A program made the translations under genes and the position numbers. The notes under the pieces were generated by a model. It was not told the origin of the DNA. It did no database searches and saw only the letters and a list, made by a program, of their open reading frames with translations. Positions 21,648 through 33,295 of a stretch of 64,000 nt of DNA are shown here, in pieces (positions within the stretch are counted from its first letter, which is position 1; every line of letters begins with the position of its first letter). Origin of the DNA: Linderina pennispora (taxonomy: Eukaryota; Kickxellomycota; Kickxellomycetes; Kickxellales; Kickxellaceae); contig NW_024468249.1 of assembly GCF_002104995.1 (NCBI RefSeq), forward strand, positions 2,852,001-2,916,000. The letters are read 5' to 3'.

Positions 21648-24340
21648 ATGCGTGTTACCTCCTCCCTATTCCTCCTCGCCATTGCTGCGCTGAGCCAGCA
21701 GTCCGTCCAGGCTGTCAGTGCCAATGTGCAGGATGCTCTTCACAAGGTTGCCAAGTACTCCGCTAACTCCGACATTCGTCCTGGTGCATTTATCGTCGAG
21801 CTTGATGGTGAGCCTGGCAGTACCAATGTGCAGGCAATTGCCGGCAGCGCTACTTCCAGCTTCGCGAAGACCACGTCAAAGTTCACTGTTGACAAGCAAT
21901 ACAGCACCCTGTTTAACGGATTCTCTGTCAAGACTACTGAGAACTTTGATCCGATCCAGCTCGCGATCGCTGCCAGGTGTCAAGCGTGTCTGGCCGGTCA
22001 GACTCCTTACTCAGCCATATCCAGCAGTCGTCAGCAAATATCACATATCCGTACCTGCACCATGCTACTGGGTGTTGATGCTGTTGTGCAGAACCTCGGG
22101 TTCACTGGAAAGGGCGTCAAGATCGGTGTTATTGACAGCGGCGTCGACTTTCAACCATCCCGAACTCGGCAACTGCTGGAAGACCTTTGGCTGCATGTGG
22201 CAGTTGGGTTATGATCTCGTCGGTGACGACTATGATCCGAACGACCCAGTCCCTGTTATCAAGCCTGGGCCACACCCGATGGACTGCACGGGCCATGGAA
22301 CTCACGTTGCTGGCATCATCGCTGGCCAAGGACCTCAAGTGATTGGTGTTGCTCAAGATGCCACCATGGGCATGTATCGCGTGTTTGGCTGTCCCAAGAA
22401 CGGCAAGGGTGTCACAACTTCGGATGACGTTATTATCGCAGCTGCTGAGGCCGCGTACAGAGACGGTGCTGACATTATCTCGCTGTCGCTGGGCGGTGTC
22501 AGCTGGCCAGAGGGCCCATCAGCCGTTGTCTGCAGCAATTTAGCCAAGAAGGGTGTTGTTGTCGTTGCTGCCAATGGTAATGACGGTGCATCTGGGTTGT
22601 ACACTGCTGGAGCTCCTGCAGTCGGTTCGGGTGTGCTCAGCGTTGGATCAGTTGACAACTGGAACAACACAGGCGGCGCCGCCGATATTATTACACCGTC
22701 GGGAGACAAACGTATCTCAATCTCACTCTCGTCCAACGAGAATATCCCGTTCGTCTTTAACCCCCCAGCTCCGATAGCTGCGGCAGTGGACTCTGCCAAC
22801 AGCAACCTGGGCTGTGCCACGATCAGCCAGGATCTGAAGGGCAAGATTGCGCTTATCCAGCGCGGCACTTGCACGTTCAACGAGAAGGTGGTCCATGCCC
22901 AGGCTGCGGGTGCTACTGGTGTGGTCATCTATAACAATGTTGCTGGTGCCATTTCCCCGTCGGTTACCGATACAACAGTGACAATTCCTGTTGTTGGTAT
23001 CTCGCTGTCAGATGGCCAGTACATCGTCTCCGCGCTCGACTGCAGGGGGTGTCTCAGTCAGGGCTCAGAAGGGTGATATTGTAACCGTCCCCAGCGAGAC
23101 CGGTGGCCAAATGTCCAGCTTCAGCTCGTATGGGCCGTCAGCGGAGCTCGACATTGCCCCACGCATCTCCGCACCAGGTGGCAACATTTACTCGACGGTG
23201 CCAATCAACATGGGCCGCTATGGATCAAAGTCAGGAACGTCGATGGCCACGCCGTACACGTCTGGAACCGTCGCGCTGCTGAAGCAGGCGTTCCCCAAAT
23301 ACAGTGTCGCCGAAATTCACCGCGTCCTGATCAACTCGGCCAAACCACGTGCTGACGCCAAGACAGGCAAGAATATTCATCCCGTTCTGGAGCGGCGGTG
23401 GTCTGGTCAATATCTACGATGCCATCACAACCCGTGCACAAGTGTCTCCGCCGGTGATTGCCCTGAATGACACCAAACTCGGATATCTAGACGGAGTGGA
23501 GGGATTTAGCTCCTCGCAGAGTGTCCGCTGGGCCGTCCGCACCATCGACCTTAAGAATCTGGACAAGAAGAAGTCGGCACGCGTCTCGTTCTCAAACTCG
23601 GTGGCCGACTCCCTCTCCAACTGGAACGCAGATGGTTCTTTTGCTGTCAATCCGCGTGTCTGGCCTGCTGATGCTTCTGGATCCCAAGGGCCCACGACGC
23701 TTCCGCAGGTATATGTGCCTGACCTCCAATACTACGACATCCTTGAACCTGGAGAGAAGCGCAGTGTGGACGTGTTCATCATCGCTCCATACGGTCTTAA
23801 AGAGTCTGACCGCTGGTTCTACGGTGGGTTCCTGAACTTCACCATGACTTGGTCCGGCGAAAAGAATACTGCCAAGAGCTTCACTGTCCCGTACACCGGA
23901 TTCAACGGAAACTACCGCCAGCTGGATGTCTTGTCCCAGCCTTCGGAGGGTTTGCCGATCCTGACTGATACCAAGGGAATCCCCATCGAAGGCACCAAGT
24001 TCAGCGTCACTGACACTACCCCTGCTGTAGTGAACTTCCGTCTGGAGGTCCCCTCGCGCATTGTGAAGGTCACTTTGGTGGACATGAAGAACACTTCCTT
24101 GGGCTATGTCACTGGTGGCTACCTCGAGTATGTCCCGCGTAATCTTCAGGCTGCCGAAACGTATCTCTACACTGCGCTTGTCACGAAGCGGGTGTTCCAA
24201 GGACGAGCTTGGCACGAAGCCTGCTAATGTGACTTGCTGGCCAATATAAAGTGCGGCTTGATGCTCTGCGCCCGCTAGGCAACCCTACGAGCCAGAAGGA
24301 CTTCCAGACATGGATATCGCCTGCTTTCACAGTCTCATAG
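21648..24340 (+). CDS. secreted subtilisin-like serine protease 2, frameshifted
   Basis: This paralogue of subtilases 1 and 3 keeps the same architecture: signal peptide (MRVTSSLFLLAIAALSQQS), propeptide, VIDSGVDF, GHGTHVAGIIAG, SGTSMATPYTSG, PA insert and C-terminal beta-rich region ending WISPAFTVS. The frame changes about eight times, at roughly 21965, 22025, 22065, 22150, 23040, 23385, 24200 and 24235. Each change needs removal of one extra base. Comparison with the paralogues shows the extra base directly, for example gacTTTcaacc against gaTTTcaacc and ctactGGGtg against ctactGGtg. Because all shifts go the same way and every catalytic motif is kept, I favour assembly insertion errors over a true pseudogene. 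Confidence 0.85.
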
Positions 24341-25735
24341 ACGCGTGTCTAGACCCGATATCTAGCAATCGATCTGTTCAATATTCCACCCACACAAGAA
24401 TGATAAGTCACTACAGATACTTTGCGTACCATTCTGAGTTAGTTGTTTTGTGCTTAAATCCAATGCTCTCCTATCATTATCCGCCAAAGCAGACCGTAGA
24501 CGAACAGTATTCCTGCATAACCTACGTTTACAATTCTTCATATTTGCCCTTCGAAATGTGGAACATGAGAAACGGAAAGCATAGGCACATCCGCCTACAC
24601 TCCAGTCGCATGCAACTATGCTACCATGACAAAAAGTGATCTCTCCGACCGAGCAGAGCGCGTGGGCAGGAGAAAGTGGCATCGAGCAACATGGTGGGGG
24701 TCTTTTATGCCAGCAAAAACCCGCGCAATATCCGGTGTTCTCGCTAAAACGATCTGTTAGGTGGATGAAAACAGGAATGAGACCGGATGCATGGACTGGG
24801 TTGTCAATCGCAACATCAAAGCGGTTCCCACACAAATGGACGCCCTGATGCGCAAGGTGCCAATCCCATTTGCATGAGAGCTTGGTCACTATGTCGCCTG
24901 GACTTGGGGCTGAGAGGATTGGCAAACACGCAATATATTTCCATTCCGTTCTTTCTTATAGATCTTGCAAATAGCAAAGCCAGCCTTCTATTTCCTAGGC
25001 TCCGAGCCAGCTTCTAAATAAACAAAGACATGCAAAAGGCGATATTAATATGAATCCTAATACGCAGATTCCATAATAAATAGTCGCCTCCAGAAAGTTT
25101 GGATGGGGATCACCGGCCAGTACCTTTACCTATATATAAGATTTTATAGTCCAAAAAGTGTCCGACCGTCCGCTAGAAATTATTTACTTGGTTAAAAAAA
25201 AACTCTTAAGCTTCAACACGGGTTTGAGTGACTTGCTCTGTAGACTCCTTTTTGATCTTGTGCGGCATCTGACCTCATCGGTGAAACCAGGGTGACAAGT
25301 TGTTATTGTAGTGGTCACAGGTCTCCACTAGATATCTCCATTGGTTCAGCGCAAGAGCTGCTCTCATTGTCGGTCGGCCTGATAACTTCCATAGTGTCAT
25401 CATGGTGGTCATCACCAGCTGCGCAACACTCTTAGGATGTTTATTTATGAGCACCTATTGAATAAGGTCATGTAGCTCTTCTAGCGGTCATGCAATATTT
25501 GTGGGTTTATTTTATAAATTAATTTGTCTTATGAACATGCGTAAGCAGTAGTATTTGGGCCACAATGGACCCGGTCTGTATAGACTGATTCAAGAGACTG
25601 TATCAGTGCTAAGGGCCCCAAGAACCATGCAAGCCAGATCATTTTTAATAAAAAGTTCTTAATGCTATGCATACGCAATAAACCAAAACTGAACAGCATC
25701 ATTTCTCTTCTTACTTTGCCTATTGAATTTCTCAA
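24341..25735. other. intergenic, left flank of Fanzor
   Basis: About 1.4 kb, becoming AT-rich towards the Fanzor gene. No protein-coding feature is supported. A short sequence gtccaaaaagtgtccg at about 25149 resembles gtgtccaaaagtcg on the far side of the Fanzor gene (28438). The left transposon boundary, if the element is recent, should lie in this stretch. Confidence 0.35.
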
Positions 25736-28212
25736 ATGAATATTACCCGCAGTACTACTGTCATAAAGACATCACTTGGTGGTATTGGCTTCCGTGATTC
25801 TATGTTGCCCCGCCTAGAGCAATTTGTACACAGCGTCAATATCATCAAAGAGCATACATACATGCTTGCACGATGGATACTACTCCATCAGCTAGCTGAC
25901 GGGGATGCTTTTGACCCAGCAACATTTGTGAAAAAGGGGTTTTTTCGTTCCATTTATTTATTTATTTATCGCAACCTGAAGGCAAAGACGACCATATCTG
26001 CCAAGGATTTCGTCAACTGGAAGGACAGGTCAGAACTGTTGAAAGCAGATTTCAGTGATGTAGTTAGATACCATATTTATGATTATCTATTGCATAATGG
26101 CGATATTGAGCTACATGGTGTACGTGAAATGAATCAAGTAGCAACATACGTGGATACCGAGCTGATGACAGCATACAAGAACAACATTGTGTTGCACTAT
26201 GGCACTTGCCTACAGCGGATTCTGGCCAAATTGATTGATATTCGCAGCCGCAAAAACACACTGCACAGTACAATGGGCAATGTGTCCAAGGCTGAGTTCA
26301 ATAATGCATGTCAAGTGTATGTTTATATACCTGCACAGAAGCTCCGCCAGGCAGTTGCCTCTAGGCACCCTGATCTCAGTGTGCTCACCCCACCGATGCT
26401 TGCAATCTACAACAAGCTGGCACCAGTCCTTAATGCCTATGGTGCCAAGTACAGATTCGCCAAAGACAGCCGATACTATGATGCCAAGGTAAATCCACTT
26501 AAGCATCTGCGTGCATACATTCGCCTATGCCAGCTTATCGAGAATGAGCAGCTTGGCAAGTCTCCCCCCCAATGCTTGCCTCTGCGGACATCATGGATCC
26601 CAGGCCATGTGCGCTTAGACAAGCAAATAATCAAGCAGGTGTTTGTTTCGAAAACACGCGAGCAGGTTACCAAGATCAGTGCAGCAAAGAGGGCAGCAAC
26701 CGAGGCAAGGAAAGCAGCAGAAAAGGGCGAAAAATTGGCCAAGAAGGCTGCACGCGAAGCAGCGAAGATGCCATCGGATGCAACAGAGGCCACTGCAGCA
26801 ACTGCAGCAGTAGCGGCTGATTCACTTGCTGCTGCATCGGCAGCAGCAGCAGACACTGTTGCAGCACTTAACAATGCATATGCATCAGCACCCCCAGTCT
26901 GTGCACACGACCCGGTCCAAGGGATCACACAACCCGTGTGGGATGTGTGGGGCCGGGTCGCAGATCTAACATCAAAGCCATTTAAGGCACATGGTGATAG
27001 AAAATTCCACGGAATGGCGACAACAGATGGTGTAACGATATGAATTTTGTTGCAAGACAAGATATTCAAGGCTGATGGTGCAGTAGATGCTGATGCTGTG
27101 GGAGGCAATACTATAACTGACTGTCGCTATATCCACCAGATCCCACAGCCAGAGCTGCAGAATCTGAAAGGCCGCTGTGTATTCATCGATCCAGGTCGGG
27201 GCGATTTGCTATACATGATGCACGAAAATAGCAGCAATGGGAAAGAGGGTGAAAAAAAATGCTCTACCGCTACACACGGCAGCAGCGCAATAAGGAGCTC
27301 AAGCTGCGCCACTATGACAGGATTCGCTGGGCTACAAAGGATCAAGTCCCAGAAGATGCTGTCCGCAGAGTAGAGGCAGGGCTTTCCAAGCACTGCTACC
27401 GGACCCTTAGCCCAGCAAAATTCCGTGCCTACGTTGCTGCCTGTGCATCTGTGCGGTGTGTCCTAGCACCGTTCTATGCCAACACGATGACAGCGCGAAG
27501 GTTACCAGAGCAGCAGCCCACTAAGTCAAACAAGCAGCACCAGAGGCGCTGGAAGGCCCATCCAGGTGCCAGTACCAGTCCCAAGGTGTACCCGCTTCAC
27601 CGCAAGCAGCGCCTTGATTCATTCATGAACCAGGCCCGTGCAGACCACAGGCTTGCCGCAAAACTCCGGAGCAAGTTCGGTCCAGATCCAGTGCTGATCA
27701 TGGGTAATTGGAGTGCGCCGATGGCCCGACACCATGCGCCAATTCGTGGCAAGAGATGGCGCGACAAGTTCAAGCACCATGGCTTTGAAGTCTATCTGAT
27801 CGACGAATTCCGGACATCGTCGATGTGCCCGTTCTGCTGCGAAAAGTCGCTGCAGACATTCCGGCATGTTCCCAATCCGCGGCCCTACCAGAGATCGAAG
27901 AACCCAACTGTGAAGTGCCATGGCCTTCTCCGCTGTACAAGCGAGTCATGTAAGCAGGCCATGGCACAATACAGGCGGGCCTATTCGTCTCGACTCTTGA
28001 ACCGCGACCTCGCAGCAGTTCTAAACTTCAAGCTCATTTTCCAGTCACTCTGTGATTCAGGCAGTATTCCTGAACGGTTCCGTCGCTTTACGGCCATTGT
28101 TGCCGATGCTTCTGGCACTACCCCTGCAACAAAGAGGTCGCGCAAGAGGCGTGCAGCAGCAGGCGATTCTGCTGCCAGCAGCAGAGAACCAGCGCTGAAG
28201 CGCCTGCGCTGA
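25736..28212 (+). CDS. Fanzor (eukaryotic TnpB-like RNA-guided nuclease), interrupted
   Basis: The C-terminal half has all landmarks of the TnpB/Fanzor RuvC nuclease. RuvC-I is VFIDPGRGDLLYMM (Asp codon 27188) and RuvC-II is VYLIDEFRTSSMCPFC (Glu codon 27805). A four-Cys zinc ribbon has Cys codons at 27826, 27835, 27934 and 27949, and RuvC-III is LLNRDLAAVLNF (Asp codon 28006). The N-terminal half (25736-27043) is helical, with an Ala/Lys-rich insert at about residues 310-370. Fanzors use a guide RNA made next to the gene to cut DNA and are often carried by transposons. Two lesions are seen: an in-frame TGA at 27041-27043 just after TTDGVTI, and a frame change in an 8-A run at about 27251-27258. 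It may be a decayed copy, or the second may be a sequencing error. A 39-nt intron covering the TGA is possible but unlikely. Confidence 0.9.
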
Positions 28213-29385
28213 GCAGGCCACCAAGGTGGGAGATGTCCATGATCGACATTGCACCAACAACCATCCGACACGTTCAAATGATCGGTTCGCCGTGATGCCC
28301 TTATCGACGTGTCAACCCATGCTGACTAGCAGCCGAGCTCGCATCGCGAGCAGAGCAATTCTAGTAAAACAAAAGGAAGCATTGCCGACATGTCACCGTG
28401 CCTCAGCAGCCCATAGAACAAACCACAGCAATAGAGCGTGTCCAAAAGTCGCACTCTCCCACACACTGCCCTCATGCATAGCGTGGCCAGCTGCAATGTT
28501 GTTTATGCCTTGCTTCCGCTCTTACACTTTGGTAGGAAGGCATACCTCTCGGGGGGTAGATCGCGCCAACAATGCAGCAAGCTCGACTCCGCTGGCCACC
28601 TTGAGAAACAAATGTCGTGCTGGTTGTTCTCTACGCCCTTGACAATGATCCTGGGAAGGAGCCCCCCAGAGAATGACCAGCACGATGCATTTTGTATGGG
28701 TGGTGGTGGGCAGGAAAGGCATGGTTGCATACTTCAACACCTTTGTCGGGTAGCCACCCACGTAGAGCCGCGTCAGCCCGAGACTGCCCTGGACGGGCAA
28801 TGCCAGAGGCTTTTCTTGATGTAGACATCGCTGGCAATGCATATACGAGGTTGTCAATAAGAGGCAACATTCCTCTGGACCAGAATCAAGCTGACAGAAT
28901 CTGGCCGTGTCTGCGCGAGAACAAAACCACGGCCAAACTTGCAAAAACAAAAACGGACTGCTAAAAAGTGCAAGTGGCAAAGTATGGTCACTACCAAAGA
29001 AAAACTGCCCAGGGCATGCACTCTGGCAGATGCAGCGCATGCAGACGCAATAAACAAGATTGGCAAGAACGTGAAAACCGCTTTAGCCGAAAACGCGGCA
29101 GTGTGAGTCCTTGTATAAGTGAAAGTGGGGAGAGCGGGTGTTTAGTGAGGGAGCGTGACCAGTCTGGTCGGATAGAAGGGCCAAATAGGAAGAAGAGCCT
29201 GCTGAACAAGTATCCTGGAAACACTATAAAAAGATCGTTGCGAATTCCAGAGCAAATGAACTGGCAAACCCTCATTACCTCCTCTCCTTCCAGTGTATTG
29301 GTTGCCTATTTCGTCTCTCCGTATATTTTTTTGGAATAATCTATAGCATCATCTAGTCCTACCCTTCCATCAGCCGTTGATAGTA
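28213..29385. other. intergenic, right flank of Fanzor and promoter of subtilase 3
   Basis: The first few hundred bases are where a Fanzor guide RNA would be expected; no structure can be confirmed by eye. A TATA-like actataaaaag lies at about 29222-29232, some 160 bp before the start of subtilase 3. No gene is supported. Confidence 0.4.
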
Positions 29386-32067
29386 ATGCGGGTCACCTCA
29401 TCTGCGTTCCTCTTCTTGCTCGCTGCATTGGGCCAGCAAACTACGCAGGCACTCAGCAGTGATGTGCAAGGTGCCATCCAGAGAGTGGTCAAGTATCCAG
29501 CCGGGGTCAATATCAAGCCTGGGTCCTTCATCGTCGAGCTTGAGGGCGAACCAGGCAGTACTGATGTGCGTGCAGCTGCCACCAGCGCCACCTCAAGCTT
29601 TGCCAAGTCAGTGCCCAAGTTCATTGTGGACAAGCAGTACAACACGTTGTTCAATGGGTACTCCGTTAGGGCCGACAAAAACTTCGACCCAGCACAACTC
29701 GCGTCACTGCCAGGCGTCAAGCGTGTGTGGCCAGTCAAAATCCTAACAATTCCCGTGCAGACATCGCCAGTGAACATCACGTACCCGTACCTCCACCATG
29801 CTACTGGTGTTGATGCTGTTGTGCAGAACCTCGGGTTCACTGGAAAGGGCCTGAAGATCGGTATTATTGACAGCGGTGTCGACTTCAACCACCCCGAGCT
29901 TGGCAACTGCTGGAAGACCTCTGGCTGCATGTGGCAGTTCGGCTCAGATTTTGTCGGCGATTTGTACAATCCAAACGATGCCAATCCGATTATCACCCCT
30001 GGTCCTTATCCGATGGACTGCGCAGGCCACGGAACCCATGTTGCTGGTATTATCGCTGGTCAAGGCCCCACCGTCATTGGTGTCGCTCAAGATGCCACCA
30101 TGGGCATGTACCGCATCTTCAGCTGCCCTGTAGACGGCAATGTGTCGTCATCTGACGACCTGATCATCTCTGGTATTGAAGCTGCGTACAGGGATGGCGT
30201 TGACATCATGTCCCTGTCGTTGGGCGGTGGTGGCTGGCCAGAGGACCCAACGGCTGTGGCCTGTTCGAACATGGTCAAGAAGGGCGTCGTTGTCGTCGCT
30301 GCCAATGGAAATGAGGGTGCTGCTGGCCTGTTCACCGCAGGATCGCCTGCTCTTGGCCAGGGCGTCATCAGCGTTGGGTCGATTGACAACTGGAACAACA
30401 CAGGCGGTGCCATTGATATTATCGCAGGTGCAGGAGACAAGTCAATCTCAAGCTCAACGCCAGGCAATGCTGATGTTCCCTTTGTGTTTCCCGACCCTGT
30501 GTCTCTAGCGGGCGTATCCAACTCGACAAACAGCAATCTGGGCTGCGCCACGATCAGCCAGGACTTGAAGGGCAAGGTTGCGCTTGTCCAGCGTGGCAAT
30601 TGCACGTTCAACGAGAAGGCAGTCAATGCCCAGGCTGCTGGGGCAGTTGGCGTCATCATTTACAACAACGTGGTGGGTATGTTCAGCCCTTCGGTTACAG
30701 ACGAGACGGTGGAAATTCCTTTAGTTCTCATTTCTAAAGACGACGGTGCATATGCAGTCAGTGCCCTGACTAGTGGAGGTGTCCGAATCAAGGCGCCCAA
30801 GGGCAGCATTATCACTGTGCCTAGCTCTACCGCCGGCCAGATGTCCGATTTCAGCTCGTATGGACCTGGACCTGAACTTGATATGGCACCTTATATCTCG
30901 GCACCCGGTGGCAACATCTATTCGACATATCCACTCAAGTTTGGTGGCTACACGTCGATGTCAGGAACCTCGATGGCTACACCGTACATCTCGGGCACAG
31001 TTGCACTGCTGAAGCAGGCATTCCCAAGCTACAGCGTATCGGACATCGCACAAGCTCTCGTAAACGCTGCCAAGCCCCGTGATGACCAGACCAGTGGCAA
31101 GAAGATCCATCCATATTGGAGCGGCGGCGGTCTGGTAAACATATACGATGCGATCACAGCCCGCGCCCAGGTATCGCCTTCTCTGATCCCAATCAACAAC
31201 ACAAACCATGGTCGCCTGAGTGGTGTTGCTGGGTTTAGTTCGTCTGCAAATGTGCGCTGGGCGCGCCGTACTGTAACTATCAGAAACACCGACAAGAGGA
31301 AGTCTGCGCGCATATCATTCTCACACTCGGTTGCCGACTCTCTGACAAACTCCAACGCAGATGGTACTTTTACAGCTGTGCCCCGTGTGTGGCCAGCCGA
31401 TGCCTCGGGGTCCCAGGACAAGTCGACGTTGCCGCAGGTCTATATTCCGTCATTGTCTGGATCAAGCTCAGTAGGTGCCGGCAAGTCGCGCAGTGTCGAT
31501 GTCTACATCATTTCGCCATACGGTCTGAAGGAATCTGGGCGGTGGTTCTACGGCGGCTTCCTTAATTTCACTCTAACCTGGTCTGGAGAGTCTAAGGCTT
31601 CGTCGTATGTCGTACCCTACGCAGGATTCAACGGAGATTACAGCAAAATCGATGTGCTTGCTGACCCGTCCGAGGGACTGCCTGTTCTTACTGATATCAA
31701 CGGAAAAACTCTCGATAGCCCGACGACATTCGGTGCTAATGGGACGAACCCAATTGCAGTCAACTGGCGTCTGGAGGTGCCATCACGTCTCGTTACCCTG
31801 TCGCTACAGAACACAAAGAACGTGACCAAAGGCTATATTGTTGGAGGGTACAACCCGTATGTGCCACGCAACCAGCAGACTGCCGACACATATCTGTATC
31901 ACGGCATTGTCAACGGCACTGTGTATAGTGATGCACAGGGGACCAAGCCTGTGCAGCTTGCAAGGGGAATATACACTGTGCGCCTCGATGCCTTGCGTCC
32001 TCTCGGTGACGCCAAGAGCAAGAGCAGCTGCCAGACATGGGTTTCGCCAGCCTTCTCGGTGGCATGA
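29386..32067 (+). CDS. secreted subtilisin-like serine protease 3 (S8, PA insert)
   Basis: The protein has 893 residues from the ATG at 29386; the frame is open three codons further, but without an ATG. The signal peptide is MRVTSSAFLFLLAALGQQ. The catalytic triad is Asp162 (IIDSGVDFNHPE), His215 (GHGTHVAGIIAG) and Ser529 (SGTSMATPYISG), with oxyanion Asn in ANGNEG. A PA domain lies at about 370-465 and a beta-rich C-terminal region follows. The frame is intact. It is the third copy of the tandem array and the only one to the right of the Fanzor insertion. A 42-bp tract at the start of the catalytic domain is identical to copies 1 and 2. The protease is secreted and probably active. Confidence 0.95.
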   Translation: MRVTSSAFLFLLAALGQQTTQALSSDVQGAIQRVVKYPAGVNIKPGSFIVELEGEPGSTDVRAAATSATSSFAKSVPKFIVDKQYNTLFNGYSVRADKNFDPAQLASLPGVKRVWPVKILTIPVQTSPVNITYPYLHHATGVDAVVQNLGFTGKGLKIGIIDSGVDFNHPELGNCWKTSGCMWQFGSDFVGDLYNPNDANPIITPGPYPMDCAGHGTHVAGIIAGQGPTVIGVAQDATMGMYRIFSCPVDGNVSSSDDLIISGIEAAYRDGVDIMSLSLGGGGWPEDPTAVACSNMVKKGVVVVAANGNEGAAGLFTAGSPALGQGVISVGSIDNWNNTGGAIDIIAGAGDKSISSSTPGNADVPFVFPDPVSLAGVSNSTNSNLGCATISQDLKGKVALVQRGNCTFNEKAVNAQAAGAVGVIIYNNVVGMFSPSVTDETVEIPLVLISKDDGAYAVSALTSGGVRIKAPKGSIITVPSSTAGQMSDFSSYGPGPELDMAPYISAPGGNIYSTYPLKFGGYTSMSGTSMATPYISGTVALLKQAFPSYSVSDIAQALVNAAKPRDDQTSGKKIHPYWSGGGLVNIYDAITARAQVSPSLIPINNTNHGRLSGVAGFSSSANVRWARRTVTIRNTDKRKSARISFSHSVADSLTNSNADGTFTAVPRVWPADASGSQDKSTLPQVYIPSLSGSSSVGAGKSRSVDVYIISPYGLKESGRWFYGGFLNFTLTWSGESKASSYVVPYAGFNGDYSKIDVLADPSEGLPVLTDINGKTLDSPTTFGANGTNPIAVNWRLEVPSRLVTLSLQNTKNVTKGYIVGGYNPYVPRNQQTADTYLYHGIVNGTVYSDAQGTKPVQLARGIYTVRLDALRPLGDAKSKSSCQTWVSPAFSVA

Positions 32068-32152
32068 TTACGTCAGTGGTATTATAATTACAATTCCTTT
32101 TTATATTTGACCAGGTGCGGACCAGTATAACCTGCTTTTGAGCGGAAGGTAT

Positions 32153-33295
32153 CTACTGGGCCCGAGCCAGCCGTCCTTCAGGGGTGAGGCACAGAATGAA
32201 GTGGTATAGGCGTCCACGCATGGACGTAAAGTTGTTTGCATCCCGCTTATCCGTTGGGAAATCGCCAATCTCCTGCTGCCGTATATTGCGCTCCCCAGCA
32301 TCATGGTGTTGCATCCGCCAGAACTCCTCCTGCTCGATCACCCAGTACTGCACGGCTGCATGTATCATCTCTCTCGCTGAATGTCGCACGGCTGGATACG
32401 AAAAGAACGCGAGTGACAGGAAAAATCCCTGGCTATACAAAAGCACCATCGCAGCAATGTATAAGCCCTCCATTGGCCGCTTCAGAACCGTTGACAAAAG
32501 CTCATGTATGAGCTGCGGCATGTTGCATACCACGACAATTACAGGGTAAGTAATCGTGTATGCCACCAGCGATCGTAGGCGCTTGCTGTTGGCGCGCGAG
32601 TTTACAGCATCTCGGTAGTCCTCGGTAGTAAGGAACGCTCTGACGTCGCTCGGCGGCGTTGTCCTCGTCAGCCTCCGCGCGGAGATCAAGACGCTAATCA
32701 TACAACAGATTGCAATGGCCGACGAGATAACGAACCACCCGTAGTACAGACACCACCGGATTATCAGATATTTCTTTGATGGGATTGCTGCTCCTAAGCA
32801 CCGGTTCCTTATACCGTATGCGGTATTCGGCAGGGCAGCTAGGATGGCCGACAGTGTGAAGGCTAGGGCAAACGGTACGACAAAGTACCACCGCTCGCAC
32901 TGAGCTGCTTTCTTCAAGTTGCGGCGGGTGATTACGAGCCAGAGGTGGACGGTAGCAGAGCACGACATAAAAATTGAGCTAAGGTAGCAGATGAATTGGA
33001 TATAGCGCAAGCAGCTGCACAAGAGCTCGGCACGGATGTGGATTTCTCCTTGGCACAATGTGATTATCAGGGCCAGCATATTCACTGTCTGGATCGATGT
33101 GGTCAGCTTCAAAAGCGGCAGGCTCATACGGTATGCGTTGTTGGCAAGGAGAACAAAGAATGAGGCAATGGCCAGCACAGAGAAAAATAGCGCGATGCTA
33201 CTGGTTATTGTCAGCGCCTGATTCATCGACCTCCAGTGTTTCACAGTAATGTCCAGGTTGGTGTGAGCAACGTCTCTAGTATCTTGGGTGTGCAT
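32153..33295 (-). CDS. 7TM GPCR-like receptor 1
   Basis: The 380-residue intact frame has seven hydrophobic spans: ALTITSSIALFFSVLAIASF, LLKLTTSIQTVNMLALIITL, ICYLSSIFMSCSATVHLWLV, FVVPFALAFTLSAILAALP, YYGWFVISSAIAICCMISVL, VAYTITYPVIVVVCNMP and IAAMVLLYSQGFFLSLAFF. A basic third intracellular loop (about 225-260) and a soluble C-tail of about 70 residues complete the layout. The pattern resembles fungal Git3/cAMP-receptor-like GPCRs (hydrophilic RRNL after TM3; a TYP motif in TM6; FFSYPAVR after TM7). The ligand is unknown. It is convergent with subtilase 3, 85 bp away. A second, related-looking receptor lies 1.5 kb upstream on the other strand. Confidence 0.75.
   Translation of the reverse strand: MHTQDTRDVAHTNLDITVKHWRSMNQALTITSSIALFFSVLAIASFFVLLANNAYRMSLPLLKLTTSIQTVNMLALIITLCQGEIHIRAELLCSCLRYIQFICYLSSIFMSCSATVHLWLVITRRNLKKAAQCERWYFVVPFALAFTLSAILAALPNTAYGIRNRCLGAAIPSKKYLIIRWCLYYGWFVISSAIAICCMISVLISARRLTRTTPPSDVRAFLTTEDYRDAVNSRANSKRLRSLVAYTITYPVIVVVCNMPQLIHELLSTVLKRPMEGLYIAAMVLLYSQGFFLSLAFFSYPAVRHSAREMIHAAVQYWVIEQEEFWRMQHHDAGERNIRQQEIGDFPTDKRDANNFTSMRGRLYHFILCLTPEGRLARAQ

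Noticed and set aside
21648-24340. Subtilase 2 as a true pseudogene
   Set aside because: All active-site motifs are intact and every lesion is one extra base; this matches the window-wide insertion pattern, so a pseudogene call is premature.
27041-27079. A 39-nt intron that would remove the Fanzor TGA (gtaacg to ttcaag)
   Set aside because: The length is a multiple of three and the ends are GT/AG, but it is very short, lacks a clear branch site, and would remove residues expected in the family.
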